From positions 434,001-498,000 of the forward strand of contig NZ_JAHSTV010000001.1 in NCBI RefSeq assembly GCF_019145235.1: a stretch of DNA of 64,000 bases, given 5' to 3'. The notes beneath the pieces are model-generated. The model ran no database searches and was not told where the DNA came from. It saw only the letters and a list, made by a program, of their open reading frames with translations. A program made the translations under genes and the position numbers. The stretch comes from Pseudomonas farris. GTDB taxonomy: Bacteria > Pseudomonadota > Gammaproteobacteria > Pseudomonadales > Pseudomonadaceae. Each line of letters opens with the position of its first letter. Position 1 is the first letter of the stretch. Of this stretch, positions 1 through 8,961 are shown in pieces.

Positions 1-1
1 C

Positions 2-448
2 GAAATGACCAAGATGAGCCTGGCCCAATGGCAGGCAGTGATCGACGTCAATCTGACCGGCGTGTTCCTGTGCACCCGTGAAGTTGCGGCGAAAATGGTC
101 GAGCTGAACAACAGCGGCGCGATCATCAATATCTCGTCGATTTCGCGCGCCGGCAACGTTGGCCAGACCAACTACTCCGCCGCCAAGGCCGGTGTCGCTG
201 CGGCGACCGTGACCTGGGCCAAGGAACTGGCACGTTACGGCATTCGCGTGGCGGGCATTGCGCCGGGTTTCATCGAGACAGAGATGACCCTGAGCATGAA
301 GCCGGAAGCGCTGGAGAAAATGACCTCCGGGATTCCGCTCAAGCGCATGGGTAAACCTGAAGAAATCGCCCAGTCGGCGGCCTACATTTTCGAGAACGAC
401 TACTACACCGGTCGGATTCTGGAATTGGATGGCGGGTTGCGGATCTAG
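2..448 (+). CDS. SDR-family oxidoreductase, 3' part (start outside window)
   Basis: This is the C-terminal part of a short-chain dehydrogenase/reductase. These are NAD(P)(H)-dependent oxidoreductases with a Rossmann fold. The visible 148 residues include the NISSIS strand with the catalytic serine and the NYSAAK segment carrying the YxxxK catalytic pair. They also include the conserved PGF(I)ET loop and a C-terminal GG(L) segment as in FabG-like members. The reading frame is open to the left edge, so the nucleotide-binding N-terminus lies upstream. The gene ends just before a REP palindrome. The substrate cannot be told from this fragment; FabG-like 3-oxoacyl reductase or a generic SDR are both possible. 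SDR membership is nearly certain. Confidence 0.9.
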   Translation, partial: EMTKMSLAQWQAVIDVNLTGVFLCTREVAAKMVELNNSGAIINISSISRAGNVGQTNYSAAKAGVAAATVTWAKELARYGIRVAGIAPGFIETEMTLSMKPEALEKMTSGIPLKRMGKPEEIAQSAAYIFENDYYTGRILELDGGLRI

Positions 449-463
449 GGTCAACACAAACCA

Positions 464-557
464 AATGTGGGAGTGGGCTTGCTCGCGAAGGCGGTAGATC
501 AGTCAACTTATCTGTTGAATGACACACCGCATTCGCGAGCAAGCCCGCTCCCACATT
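464..557. repeat. REP pair (BIME-like inverted repeat) 1
   Basis: Two inverted REP units, GTGGGAGTGGGCTTGCTCGCG and its complement, flank a 40-base centre. They lie between the convergent ends of the SDR gene and apbC. The centre (CAGTCAAC...GTTGAATG) is nearly identical to the copy at 17068-17158. Confidence 0.9.
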
Positions 558-578
558 GGATCGCATTTCTTCAGCGAA

Positions 579-1673
579 TCAGTCGTCGCTGACAGTGATG
601 TTCGGCATCGCCGGCGTTACCGCTTCCTGCAACACAATCCGCGCGCCGACATGGCGGGCCAGTTCCTGGTAAACCATCGCAATCTGACTGTCCGGCTCGG
701 CGATCACCGTTGGCTTGCCGCCATCGGCCTGTTCGCGGATCAGCATCGATAGTGGCAACGAAGCCAACAGTTCGACACCGTACTGGTTGGCCAGCTTCAC
801 ACCGCCCCCCTCACCGAACAGATGCTCGGCATGCCCGCAGTTGGAGCAGATGTGCACGGCCATGTTTTCCACCACGCCCAGCACAGGAATGTTGACCTTG
901 CGGAACATCTCCACGCCCTTGCGCGCGTCCAGCAATGCCAGATCCTGTGGGGTGGTCACGATTACCGCACCGGCCACCGGGACTTTCTGCGCCAGGGTCA
1001 ACTGGATATCGCCGGTGCCCGGCGGCATGTCGATAACCAGATAATCCAGGTCGCCCCAGGCCGTTTGCGTGACCAGTTGCAACAGGGCGCCGGAAACCAT
1101 CGGCCCACGCCAGACCATCGGCGTGTTGTCGTCGGTCAGGAAGGCCATGGACATCACTTCAACGCCATGGGATTCAATCGGAATGAACCACTTCTGATCC
1201 TTGACCTTTGGTCGGGTGCCTTCAGGGATGCCAAACATGATGCCCTGGCTCGGGCCGTAGATATCCGCGTCGAGAATCCCGACTTTGGCGCCTTCACGGG
1301 CCAGCGCGAGGGCCAGGTTGGCAGCGGTGGTGGATTTGCCCACGCCCCCCTTGCCGGACGCCACGGCCACGACGTTCTTGACGTTGGCCAGCCCCGGAAT
1401 CTGTGCCTGGGCCTTGTGCGCGGCGATCACACTGGTGATCTCGACGCGCGCGGTGACGACGCCGTCCAGGCCTTCGATGGCCAGTTGCAGCAACTGCGCC
1501 CAGCCGCTCTTGAACAGACCGGCGGCGTAACCCAGCTCCAGTTGGACGCTGACGCAATCACCCTGGATGTCGATGCTGCGCACGCACCCGGCGCTGACCG
1601 GGTCCTGGTTCAGGTAAGGGTCGGTGTATTGGCGAAGGACGGCTTCCACCGCTGCGCGATTGACGGCGCTCAT
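579..1673 (-). CDS. apbC: iron-sulfur cluster carrier protein ApbC/Mrp
   Basis: This is a P-loop ATPase of the Mrp/ApbC/NBP35 family, a cytosolic scaffold that binds and passes on [4Fe-4S] clusters. The 364-residue product starts with a DUF59/MIP18-type domain (about residues 1-90). It then has the deviant Walker A motif GKGGVGKST near residue 105, a DIYGPSQ switch segment and a PPGTGD segment. The CSNC motif near the C-terminus holds the bridging cluster. The start used (1673, MSAVNRAAV) matches the family N-terminus; the frame stays open to 1913, but that extension is low-complexity and overlaps a repeat element. apbC is divergent from metG, as in P. aeruginosa (PA3481/PA3482). Confidence 0.93.
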   Translation of the reverse strand: MSAVNRAAVEAVLRQYTDPYLNQDPVSAGCVRSIDIQGDCVSVQLELGYAAGLFKSGWAQLLQLAIEGLDGVVTARVEITSVIAAHKAQAQIPGLANVKNVVAVASGKGGVGKSTTAANLALALAREGAKVGILDADIYGPSQGIMFGIPEGTRPKVKDQKWFIPIESHGVEVMSMAFLTDDNTPMVWRGPMVSGALLQLVTQTAWGDLDYLVIDMPPGTGDIQLTLAQKVPVAGAVIVTTPQDLALLDARKGVEMFRKVNIPVLGVVENMAVHICSNCGHAEHLFGEGGGVKLANQYGVELLASLPLSMLIREQADGGKPTVIAEPDSQIAMVYQELARHVGARIVLQEAVTPAMPNITVSDD

Positions 1674-1993
1674 GGGCAACTCCGATAGCAAGACTGGAAA
1701 ATCAGGCGGGTATCCTAACCGTTCTACATCATAGACGGCATGCCCACGATGATTTGTGGCAAACACATCCCTGTGCCTAGAGAGCATCCCTGTGGCGAGG
1801 GGGCTTGCCCCCGTTGGGTCGCGCAGCGGCCCCCTGCAATCTGTCAGACCGAGCGAGTTGTCTGGATTCACGACTGCTTCGCAGCCGAACGGGGCGATGC
1901 GGCGTTCCGACAAGCCCCCTCGCCACAGGGGTGAAAAATATGCGCCGGCGCTTTATAGTGGCCGACCTCCGTTTCATCAAGTAGCCGAGCCCC
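1674..1993. other. apbC-metG divergent intergenic region
   Basis: This 320-base gap holds the promoters of both genes and, at 1788-1930, a large stem-loop repeat. No further gene is seen. Confidence 0.6.
1788..1930. repeat. ~140-bp nested inverted repeat, copy 1
   Basis: The outer arms are CCCTGTGGCGAGGGGGCTTG and its complement. The inner arms are GTCGCGCAGCGGCC and CTGCTTCGCAGC. Related copies lie at 27654-27787 and 33230-33364. A 16-base block (GATGCGGCGTTCCGAC) sits in the right arm here, but in the left arm, inverted, in the third copy. Confidence 0.8.
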
Positions 1994-4045
1994 ATGTCCG
2001 AGCCACGCAAGATCCTCGTCACCAGCGCCCTGCCCTATGCCAATGGTTCGATCCACCTCGGCCATATGCTGGAGTACATCCAGACCGATATGTGGGTGCG
2101 CTTCCAGAAGCATCGCGGTAATCAATGCATTTATGTCTGCGCCGACGACGCCCACGGTTCGGCCATCATGCTGCGCGCGGAAAAGGAAGGCATCACCCCG
2201 GAACAACTGATCGCCAATGTCCAGGCTGAACACAGCGCCGACTTTGCCGAGTTCCTGGTGGACTTCGACAACTTTCACTCCACTCACTCTGAAGAAAACC
2301 GTGAGCTGTCGAGCCAGATCTACCTGAAGCTGCGCGACGCAGGGCACATCGCCACGCGCTCGATCACTCAGTACTTCGACCCGGAAAAGAAAATGTTCCT
2401 GGCCGACCGCTTCATCAAGGGCACCTGCCCGAAATGCGGCACCGAAGACCAGTACGGCGACAACTGCGAAAAATGCGGTGCGACCTACGCGCCGACCGAC
2501 CTCAAAGATCCGAAGTCGGCAATCTCCGGCGCCACGCCGGTGCTCAAGGATTCCCAGCACTTCTTCTTCAAGCTGCCGGACTTCCAGGAAATGCTGCAAG
2601 CCTGGACCCGCAGCGGCACGTTGCAAGAAGCCGTGGCCAACAAGATCGCCGAATGGCTGGATGCCGGCCTGCAACAGTGGGACATTTCCCGCGATGCGCC
2701 GTACTTCGGCTTCGAGATTCCCGACGAGCCGGGCAAGTATTTCTACGTGTGGCTGGATGCGCCGATCGGCTACATGGCCAGCTTCAAGAACCTCTGCGCC
2801 CGCCGTCCGGACCTGGACTTCGACGCGTTCTGGGGCAAGGATTCCACTGCCGAGCTGTACCATTTCATCGGCAAGGACATCGTCAACTTCCACGCCCTGT
2901 TCTGGCCAGCCATGCTCGAAGGCGCCGGGTTCCGTAAACCGACCGGCATCAACGTACACGGCTACCTGACCGTCAACGGCCAGAAGATGTCCAAGTCCCG
3001 CGGCACGTTCGTCAAGGCGCGGACTTACCTGGATCACCTGTCGCCGGAATACCTGCGCTACTACTACGCCGCCAAGCTGAGCCGTGGCGTCGACGACCTG
3101 GACCTGAACCTCGAAGACTTCGTGCAGAAGGTCAACTCCGACCTGGTCGGCAAAGTCGTCAACATCGCCAGCCGTTGCGCCGGTTTCATCCATAAAGGCA
3201 ATGCCGGTGTACTGGTGGCCGGAAACGCCGCGCCAGAACTGACCGATGCCTTCCTGGCCGCAGCGCCAAGCATTGCCGAAGCCTATGAAGCTCGCGACTT
3301 CGCACGTGCCATGCGCGAAATCATGGGCCTGGCCGACCGCGCCAACGCCTGGATCGCCGACAAGGCGCCGTGGTCGCTGAACAAACAGGAAGGCAAGCAG
3401 GATGAAGTCCAGGCCATTTGCGCCTTGGGCATCAACCTGTTCCGCCAGCTGGTGATTTTCCTCAAACCGGTACTGCCGCTGCTGGCCGCCGATGCCGAGG
3501 CGTTCCTGAATGTCGCCCCGCTGACCTGGAACGACCACGCCACCTTGCTCAGCAACCATCAGCTGAACGAGTTCAAACCGTTGATGACTCGCATCGACCC
3601 GGTAAAAGTACAAGCCATGACCGACGCCTCGAAAGAAGACCTGACCGCCAGCGCAACCGACACCGGCGAAGCTGCACCCGCCGGCAACGGTGAACTGGCC
3701 AAGGATCCGCTGTCGCCAGAGATCGAGTTCGACGCCTTTGCCGCTGTAGACCTGCGCGTTGCACTGATCGTCAAGGCCGAAGCCGTGGAAGGCGCCGACA
3801 AGCTGCTGCGCCTGACCCTGGACATCGGTGACGAGCAACGCAACGTGTTCTCCGGCATCAAGAGCGCTTACCCGGACCCGTCCAAGCTCAATGGTCGCCT
3901 GACCATGATGATCGCCAACCTCAAGCCCCGCAAAATGAAATTCGGGATCTCCGAAGGCATGGTGATGGCGGCCGGCCCTGGCGGTGAAGAAATCTACCTG
4001 CTGAGCCCCGACAGCGGCGCCAAGCCGGGTCAGCGCATCAAGTAA
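1994..4045 (+). CDS. metG: methionyl-tRNA synthetase
   Basis: This enzyme charges initiator and elongator tRNA-Met with methionine in the cytosol. The 683-residue length is that of the long, dimeric bacterial MetRS. The class I signature HLGH (SIHLGHM) is near residue 23. The zinc knuckle CPKC...CEKC is near residues 143-160. The KMSKS loop (GQKMSKSRG) is near residue 333. The C-terminal EMAP/Trbp111-like tRNA-binding domain occupies about residues 575-683. The start follows a divergent promoter region shared with apbC. A strong hairpin terminator follows the stop. Confidence 0.98.
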   Translation: MSEPRKILVTSALPYANGSIHLGHMLEYIQTDMWVRFQKHRGNQCIYVCADDAHGSAIMLRAEKEGITPEQLIANVQAEHSADFAEFLVDFDNFHSTHSEENRELSSQIYLKLRDAGHIATRSITQYFDPEKKMFLADRFIKGTCPKCGTEDQYGDNCEKCGATYAPTDLKDPKSAISGATPVLKDSQHFFFKLPDFQEMLQAWTRSGTLQEAVANKIAEWLDAGLQQWDISRDAPYFGFEIPDEPGKYFYVWLDAPIGYMASFKNLCARRPDLDFDAFWGKDSTAELYHFIGKDIVNFHALFWPAMLEGAGFRKPTGINVHGYLTVNGQKMSKSRGTFVKARTYLDHLSPEYLRYYYAAKLSRGVDDLDLNLEDFVQKVNSDLVGKVVNIASRCAGFIHKGNAGVLVAGNAAPELTDAFLAAAPSIAEAYEARDFARAMREIMGLADRANAWIADKAPWSLNKQEGKQDEVQAICALGINLFRQLVIFLKPVLPLLAADAEAFLNVAPLTWNDHATLLSNHQLNEFKPLMTRIDPVKVQAMTDASKEDLTASATDTGEAAPAGNGELAKDPLSPEIEFDAFAAVDLRVALIVKAEAVEGADKLLRLTLDIGDEQRNVFSGIKSAYPDPSKLNGRLTMMIANLKPRKMKFGISEGMVMAAGPGGEEIYLLSPDSGAKPGQRIK

Positions 4046-4062
4046 AGCCCTGCGGTAAACCG

Positions 4063-4098
4063 ATCCCACAGTCGTGCCCGGCGCGACTGTGGGATTTT
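4063..4098 (+). terminator. metG rho-independent terminator
   Basis: A perfect 12-bp stem (ATCCCACAGTCG / CGACTGTGGGAT) is followed by TTTTC, 17 bases after the metG stop. Confidence 0.8.
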
Positions 4099-4174
4099 CA
4101 TGTCTGGCCCACCCTCCTTCCTTGCCGGATAATGCCTAACCTTGTTAGACAGGCCTCCTTTTGCCGGCACGATC

Positions 4175-4744
4175 ATGACCGAACTGCTTCTTACGCTTAT
4201 CAGCGCTGCCCTGATCAACAACCTCGTGTTGCACTGGCCGCTGGGCGTCGATTCGGTGCTGGGCAGCGAGCGGCCGCAGGTCCACGCGCTGGGCATCGCG
4301 ACAACGTGTCTGATGCTGATTGTCGGCATACTCGGCTATGCGCTCTATCACTGGCTACTGGTGCCGTTGGGGCTGACGTCGCTGCGTCTGTTCGTGTTCC
4401 TGCCGTTGAGCGTTCTGCTGATCGGCCCTCTGCTGAAACTGCTTTCCCGGTTATTGGCGAAGCTTTCATTCGATGGCCTCTGGCCCCTGCTGCTGGGGAA
4501 TGCCGGGGTGCTTGGGCTGACGTTGCTCAATGCTCAAGACGACAAGGGCATTTTCCACGCCATAGCCCTGAGCCTTGGTGCCGGGCTGGGTTTCTGGCTG
4601 GTGCTGAGTCTGTTCAGCGACTTGCGCCAGCGCACACTCGATAACGATATCCCCCTGCCCTTTCGCGGCCTGCCGATCGAGTTGATCGGCGCCGGATTGA
4701 TCGCGGTGGTTTTTCTCGGATTCAGCGGGCTGATCAAAACATGA
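4175..4744 (+). CDS. rsxA: Rnf/Rsx electron transport complex subunit A (divergent)
   Basis: This is an integral membrane subunit of an Rnf-type ion-coupled electron transfer complex. The 189-residue protein has about six hydrophobic segments, and its N-terminus ([16 protein letters not shown]) and C-terminus (GFSGLIK) match RnfA. The start at 4175 agrees with E. coli RnfA and is preceded by a plausible leader. What is odd is that the two cysteines holding the intramembrane [2Fe-2S] cluster are gone: the LGLC position reads LGV (V25), and the TNCAVLG segment reads GNAGVLG (no Cys near residue 110). It overlaps rsxB by four bases (ATGA), so translation is coupled. Membership is clear; normal function is doubtful. 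Confidence 0.88.
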   Translation: MTELLLTLISAALINNLVLHWPLGVDSVLGSERPQVHALGIATTCLMLIVGILGYALYHWLLVPLGLTSLRLFVFLPLSVLLIGPLLKLLSRLLAKLSFDGLWPLLLGNAGVLGLTLLNAQDDKGIFHAIALSLGAGLGFWLVLSLFSDLRQRTLDNDIPLPFRGLPIELIGAGLIAVVFLGFSGLIKT

Positions 4745-5748
4745 GTCTGATTCAACGCATCGACGCCCTCTTGCCGCAGACCCAATGCGGCAAGTGTGGC
4801 CACCCCGGATGCAAACCCTACGCCGAAGGCATCGCCAGCGGCGAGCCGATCAACAAGTGCCCACCGGGCGGCAGCGAAACCATCACGGCCCTGGCCGACC
4901 TGTTGAAAGTGCCGGTGCTGGAACTGGACGTCAGTCACGGTTCGGCACCCGCGCAGATCGCTTACATCCGCGAAGCCGAATGCATCGGCTGCACCAAGTG
5001 CATCCAGGCCTGCCCGGTCGACGCCATTGTCGGCGCGGCGAAATTCATGCACACGGTCATCGTCGACGAATGCACCGGTTGCGACCTCTGCGTGGCGCCC
5101 TGCCCAGTGGACTGCATCGAGATGCATCCGTTACCGCTGGCCACGGTGCTGCCGATTGTTGGCGGGCTGGCGCTCAGTCTGGAGGAACAACAGGCTCGGG
5201 CCGCCAAGCGCAATCATGCGCGACGCCGTTTCGAACAGCGCAATGCCCGTTTGCATCGCGAAGAAGAACAGAAGCTCGCCGAACGCCAGGCCCGTGCTCA
5301 ACGCGCCGTGCAGCACAGCGAAGTGACGCTCGACCCGGTTCAGGCTGCACTCGAGCGTGTCCGCGCACAGAAAGCCGACAATGCCGATGCGGCACTGAAA
5401 AAGGCCAAGGTCGATCTGGCGATGAGTCGGGCGCAGCTGAACAAATCGCTCAAGGCTTTCGGGCATCCGCCAACCTTCGAACAGCAATCGCAACTGATCG
5501 TGCTGCAACAGCAGTTCGAAGCCGCCGAACAGGCACTGGCGCAACTGGAAAGCAGCGCACCGCCAGTCTCTGCGCCACCTGCCCCGGCAAAAGATGCCGA
5601 GTTGAAACGAGCGAAGATCCAGCTGGCCATGCGCCGGGCCGAACTCAAGAAAGCTCAAACAAGCGAGGCGCCGGCCGAACAGATCGAAGCGTTGCAACAT
5701 GCGCTCAGCGAAGCCGAGCGTCAGGTGGATGCCTATGTCACCCCTTGA
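4741..5748 (+). CDS. rsxB: Rnf/Rsx subunit B with RnfC-like C-terminal tail
   Basis: This is a ferredoxin-like electron carrier subunit. All iron-sulfur motifs are present. The 4Fe-4S domain has C16, C19, C24 and C40 (CGKCGHPGC...KCPPGG). Two ferredoxin repeats follow, [12 protein letters not shown] and [12 protein letters not shown], near residues 82-125. Two things are odd. The usual N-terminal membrane anchor is missing, since the protein begins right at the [13 protein letters not shown] segment. After residue ~150 it continues for ~185 residues of Ala/Lys/Gln/Glu-rich coiled coil with repeated units ([29 protein letters not shown]) like those at the end of RnfC. No rnfC lies in the cluster. 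The gene overlaps both rsxA and rsxD. Confidence 0.88.
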   Translation: MSLIQRIDALLPQTQCGKCGHPGCKPYAEGIASGEPINKCPPGGSETITALADLLKVPVLELDVSHGSAPAQIAYIREAECIGCTKCIQACPVDAIVGAAKFMHTVIVDECTGCDLCVAPCPVDCIEMHPLPLATVLPIVGGLALSLEEQQARAAKRNHARRRFEQRNARLHREEEQKLAERQARAQRAVQHSEVTLDPVQAALERVRAQKADNADAALKKAKVDLAMSRAQLNKSLKAFGHPPTFEQQSQLIVLQQQFEAAEQALAQLESSAPPVSAPPAPAKDAELKRAKIQLAMRRAELKKAQTSEAPAEQIEALQHALSEAERQVDAYVTP

Positions 5749-6727
5749 ATCAGTGGACGAACGCCTTCAGCAAGCCATGAAGCTGGTATTGCTGGCCACC
5801 GTGCCGGGGATGCTGATGTTGTTCTGGCTGTACGGTTGGGGGGTGTTGATCAACCTGATTCTGGCGGCTGCCACCGCGTTGGCCGTTGAGGCGGCGGTGT
5901 TGCAGCTGCGCAAGCAACCGGTAAAACCGACATTGAGCGATGGCAGTGCGCTGGTCAGTGCGACGCTGTTGGCGCTGGCCTTGCCGCCTTATTGCCCGTG
6001 GTGGCTGACAGTCAGTGCTGCGGCGTTCGGACTGTTTTTCGGCAAGCACTTGTATGGCGGTGTCGGCAAGAATCCGTTCAATCCGGCGATGCTCGGTTTC
6101 GCGCTGGTCCTGGTGATGTTTCCCCAGCAAATGACCCATTGGCCGGCGTCCCACGGCATGGATTTGTTCGGTGGGTTGCAACAGGTGTTCGGCTTCAGCT
6201 CCGGTCAGGCGCCCGATGCGTGGGCCCAGGCCACGGCGCTGGACAGTCTGCGAATCAACAAAAGCCTGACCATGGAAGAACTGTTCGCCGACAATCCGGC
6301 GTTCGGCCGTTTTGGCGGCCGCGGCGTGGAATGGGTCAACCTGGCGTTTCTGGCCGGCGGTGTGTTTCTGCTGCAACGGCGGGTATTCAGCTGGCATGCG
6401 CCGGTCGGCATGCTCGCCAGCCTGTTCATCATCAGCCTGTTGTGCTGGAACGGTACGGGCTCCGACTCAAATGGCTCGCCACTGTTTCATCTGCTCACCG
6501 GCGCGAGCATGCTCGGTGCCTTCTTCATCGTGACGGAACCAATATCCGGCGCAAAAAGCCCCACTGCCCGATTACTGTTCGGCGCAGGCGTGGGGTTACT
6601 GACTTACCTGATTCGGACGTGGGGCGGTTATCCGGACGGCGTGGCCTTTGCGGTTTTGCTAATGAACCTCTGTGTACCGGCGTTGGAACGGTTTGCCGCG
6701 TCCAGACAGGAACAGGTTGCCCCATGA
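5735..6727 (+). CDS. rsxD: Rnf/Rsx complex subunit D
   Basis: This is a membrane subunit of the Rnf complex, related to NqrB, that carries covalent FMN in characterised homologues. The 330-residue protein is multi-spanning and keeps the LYGG(V)GKNPFNPAM and [13 protein letters not shown] signatures. The flavinylation site, SGAT in E. coli, reads TGAS here (S258), so the acceptor threonine would be a serine. The start at 5735 ([15 protein letters not shown]) lies inside the end of rsxB, which fits translational coupling; an earlier in-frame start at 5699 would overlap rsxB further. It overlaps rsxG by ATGA. Confidence 0.88.
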   Translation: MSPLESVDERLQQAMKLVLLATVPGMLMLFWLYGWGVLINLILAAATALAVEAAVLQLRKQPVKPTLSDGSALVSATLLALALPPYCPWWLTVSAAAFGLFFGKHLYGGVGKNPFNPAMLGFALVLVMFPQQMTHWPASHGMDLFGGLQQVFGFSSGQAPDAWAQATALDSLRINKSLTMEELFADNPAFGRFGGRGVEWVNLAFLAGGVFLLQRRVFSWHAPVGMLASLFIISLLCWNGTGSDSNGSPLFHLLTGASMLGAFFIVTEPISGAKSPTARLLFGAGVGLLTYLIRTWGGYPDGVAFAVLLMNLCVPALERFAASRQEQVAP

Positions 6728-7335
6728 ACCGAGCGACGAGCGTTGTGAGCCTGGTAGTGCTGGCAAGCCTGGGGATGGGCGCGACTTACCTCGTGCAGCA
6801 CACCAGCGCCGCGCGCATTGCCGCCGAACAACGCCTGATCGACAGCCGCCAGTTACTGGATCTGCTACCGCCCGACAGCTACGACAATCAGCCGCTGGAA
6901 CACCCCCTCAGCCTCGAAAGCACTCGCCTGGCCAACAGCACACTGTTGGGGGGCTACCTGGCGTCCAAGGCCGGCCAACCGAGCGCTGTGTTGCTGCGCA
7001 TTCAGACTCTGGGCTACGCCGGTGCCATCGACTTGCTGATCGCCATCGACCCCCAAGGCAAGTTAGTGGGGGTCAAAACCCTCAAGCAATCGGAAACTCC
7101 GGGGCTGGGTGGCAAGCTTGCCGAATGGCCCAATACCTGGCTTCAGGTGTTTACCGGCAAGTCGCTAACCGAACCCGGTGACAATGGCTGGGCCTTGAAA
7201 AAGGACCAAGGGCAATTTGATCAGATCGCGGGCGCGACCATCACCTCAAGAGCGGTGATCAATGCCACCCATGACGCGCTGCGCTACTTCGATGAACACC
7301 GGCAACCGCTGATCGGGAGCAGCGCTCATGAATAA
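6724..7335 (+). CDS. rsxG: Rnf/Rsx complex subunit G (FMN-binding)
   Basis: This is a single-pass, periplasm-facing flavoprotein subunit of the Rnf complex, related to NqrC. The 203-residue product starts with an N-terminal membrane helix (about residues 7-24). It has the FMN-binding core with ETPGLGGKL and the flavinylation motif AGATITS, with the acceptor threonine at about T172, so ApbE could load FMN here. It sits between rsxD and rsxE with overlaps at both ends, in the standard D-G-E order. Confidence 0.9.
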   Translation: MNRATSVVSLVVLASLGMGATYLVQHTSAARIAAEQRLIDSRQLLDLLPPDSYDNQPLEHPLSLESTRLANSTLLGGYLASKAGQPSAVLLRIQTLGYAGAIDLLIAIDPQGKLVGVKTLKQSETPGLGGKLAEWPNTWLQVFTGKSLTEPGDNGWALKKDQGQFDQIAGATITSRAVINATHDALRYFDEHRQPLIGSSAHE

Positions 7336-7918
7336 GTCATCGACCCTGCAGAACTCGCTGATGCTTACGCCGTTGATCGGCGTCACTGATTCATTGGTAA
7401 CGGCCCTGGGCCTGTGGCTGATGTTTGCGCTGGTACTCAGTGCTTACGGTGTGAGCATGGGCGTCTTGCGCTCGCGACTGATTCCGGCAACACATTTGCT
7501 TGCCTGCCTGTTGCTGGCCGCCACGCTGACCAGTTGCGCAGAACTCGCCACGCAAGCCTGGTCGCTCCAATGGCACCAGCATCTGGGTTTCTATGCAGGA
7601 TTGATCGCCCTGCAATGCGTTGTGCTGGAACATAACGGTTTTTTCCAGAGCCCACGGCGTGATCGACTGCGTCTGTGTGGCCTGTTCGGCGCCTTGATGG
7701 TGGGCCTGGGGCTGCTGCGGGAGCTCATCGGCAACGGGACACTCGCTAGCCATTTGTCCTGGATGGCCGGCGCCACGCAACCGGACTGGCAAGGCTGGAC
7801 GCTGATCGCCGACGGTGGCCTGCATCTGGCCACGCTGGCCCCTGGCGGGTTTATTCTGCTGGGACTGTTGATCGCCGCACATCAAGCCTGGACCCGCCGC
7901 CCGGCGGCCCCACATTGA
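7328..7918 (+). CDS. rsxE: Rnf/Rsx complex subunit E (divergent, short)
   Basis: This integral membrane subunit pairs with RnfA. At 196 residues it is shorter than E. coli RnfE (231). It is recognised by the LRELIGNGTL segment, the LAPGGFILLGLL segment near the C-terminus, and the position before nth. The first cluster cysteine (LGLCPL in E. coli) is replaced (LMLTPL, T14); the second survives in ALQCVV (C97). The charged C-terminal tail is shortened. Together with the changes in rsxA, three of the four [2Fe-2S] ligands are missing. Confidence 0.82.
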   Translation: MNKSSTLQNSLMLTPLIGVTDSLVTALGLWLMFALVLSAYGVSMGVLRSRLIPATHLLACLLLAATLTSCAELATQAWSLQWHQHLGFYAGLIALQCVVLEHNGFFQSPRRDRLRLCGLFGALMVGLGLLRELIGNGTLASHLSWMAGATQPDWQGWTLIADGGLHLATLAPGGFILLGLLIAAHQAWTRRPAAPH

Positions 7919-7943
7919 CCGCCTTCGAGGAAACGCATCGCCC

Positions 7944-8582
7944 ATGAATGCCGCAAAACGTCTTGAAATTTTCCGCAGGTTTCACGAAGACAATCCTGAA
8001 CCGAAGACCGAACTGGCCTACTCCTCACCGTTCGAATTGCTGATCGCCGTGATTCTCTCCGCGCAGTCGACCGATGTCGGCGTGAACAAGGCCACCGCCA
8101 AACTGTTCCCGGTGGCCAACACGCCAGCGGCGATCCATGCCTTGGGCGTCGAAGGGCTGTCGGAGTACATCAAGACCATCGGCCTGTTCAACAGCAAAGC
8201 GAAAAACGTGATCGAAACCTGTCGCATGCTGGTGGAGCTCCATGGCGGTGAAGTACCGCAGACCCGCGAGGCACTGGAAGCATTACCCGGCGTCGGTCGC
8301 AAGACCGCCAACGTGGTGCTCAATACCGCCTTTCGTCAGCTGACCATGGCCGTGGACACTCACATTTTCCGGGTCAGTAACCGTACCGGCATTGCTCCGG
8401 GCAAGAACGTGGTCGAGGTGGAGCAAAAACTGATGAAATTCGTGCCGAAGGAATATCTGCTCGACGCTCATCACTGGCTGATTCTTCATGGGCGCTACGT
8501 TTGCCTGGCCCGCAAGCCCCGTTGTGGCAGTTGCCGGATCGAGGATTTGTGCGAATACAAGCAAAAGACCTCGGACGATTGA
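7944..8582 (+). CDS. nth: endonuclease III
   Basis: This is a DNA glycosylase/AP lyase that removes oxidised pyrimidines in base excision repair. The product has 212 residues, the normal length. The helix-hairpin-helix LPGVGRKTAN carries the catalytic lysine K120, and the catalytic aspartate is D138 (VDTHIFRVSNR), the same numbering as in E. coli. The C-terminal [4Fe-4S] loop has the CX6CX2CX5C pattern (CLARKPRCGSCRIEDLC). It lies 25 bases after rsxE, as in E. coli and P. aeruginosa, and is probably in the same operon. Confidence 0.97.
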   Translation: MNAAKRLEIFRRFHEDNPEPKTELAYSSPFELLIAVILSAQSTDVGVNKATAKLFPVANTPAAIHALGVEGLSEYIKTIGLFNSKAKNVIETCRMLVELHGGEVPQTREALEALPGVGRKTANVVLNTAFRQLTMAVDTHIFRVSNRTGIAPGKNVVEVEQKLMKFVPKEYLLDAHHWLILHGRYVCLARKPRCGSCRIEDLCEYKQKTSDD

Positions 8583-8690
8583 GGCGCTATTAGTTTTTTT
8601 GATTGATCGATTGAAAAAATCTTTTTTACCCGCCGGGAAATTGTCGATATAAGGAGCGCCAAAGGGCAGCCTTAGCCTGGAGTTAACCTT

Positions 8691-8870
8691 ATGAGCACTG
8701 GCAAAGAGCAATTGGACGTAGAGGACGACTTCACCCCCGTTGAGGCCGATGACGCAGAGCCGGTAGTGGAGGTGGCAAAGACCAACCTGAGCAAACGCCG
8801 CACCATCGACAATCTGCTGGAGGAGCGCCGACTGCAGAAGCAATTGGCCGATTACGATTTTGACTTATGA
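8691..8870 (+). CDS. PA3496-family small protein
   Basis: This is a 59-residue acidic protein, found by reading between nth and the next gene. It begins MSTGKEQLDVEDDF and has an acidic first half. The second half is basic/helical, with SKRRTIDNLLEERRLQKQLADY, and the end is DFDL. It resembles the small protein encoded downstream of nth in P. aeruginosa (PA3496), which annotation pipelines list as a putative envelope-integrity protein; the biochemical role is unknown. A purine-rich AAGGAGCGCC stretch lies ~30 bases upstream, while the nearest Shine-Dalgarno-like bases are GGAG at 8679-8682. A strong terminator follows directly. Confidence 0.75.
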   Translation: MSTGKEQLDVEDDFTPVEADDAEPVVEVAKTNLSKRRTIDNLLEERRLQKQLADYDFDL

Positions 8871-8875
8871 CACTT

Positions 8876-8904
8876 AAAAGCCTCCCGAAACGGAGGCTTT
8901 TTAC
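8876..8904 (+). terminator. rho-independent terminator after the PA3496-type gene
   Basis: The stem AAAAGCCTCC / GGAGGCTTTT with loop CGAAAC and a T run begins six bases after the stop codon. Confidence 0.9.
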
Positions 8905-8961
8905 TAAGTGCCGCCCCCTGATAAACGCCCGTTCATCGCACCTCGTCAAACGCTGACAGCT

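Noticed and set aside
1868..4069. 733-codon open frame on the minus strand opposite metG
   Set aside because: It mirrors metG, a certain gene, and arises from high GC at third codon positions; the peptide is biased (Val, Gly, Ala, Gln, His rich) without domains.
5992..6723. Possible upstream extension of rsxG
   Set aside because: The frame is open upstream, but it overlaps rsxD in another frame; the FMN-binding protein and its membrane helix start at 6724 with an ATGA overlap.
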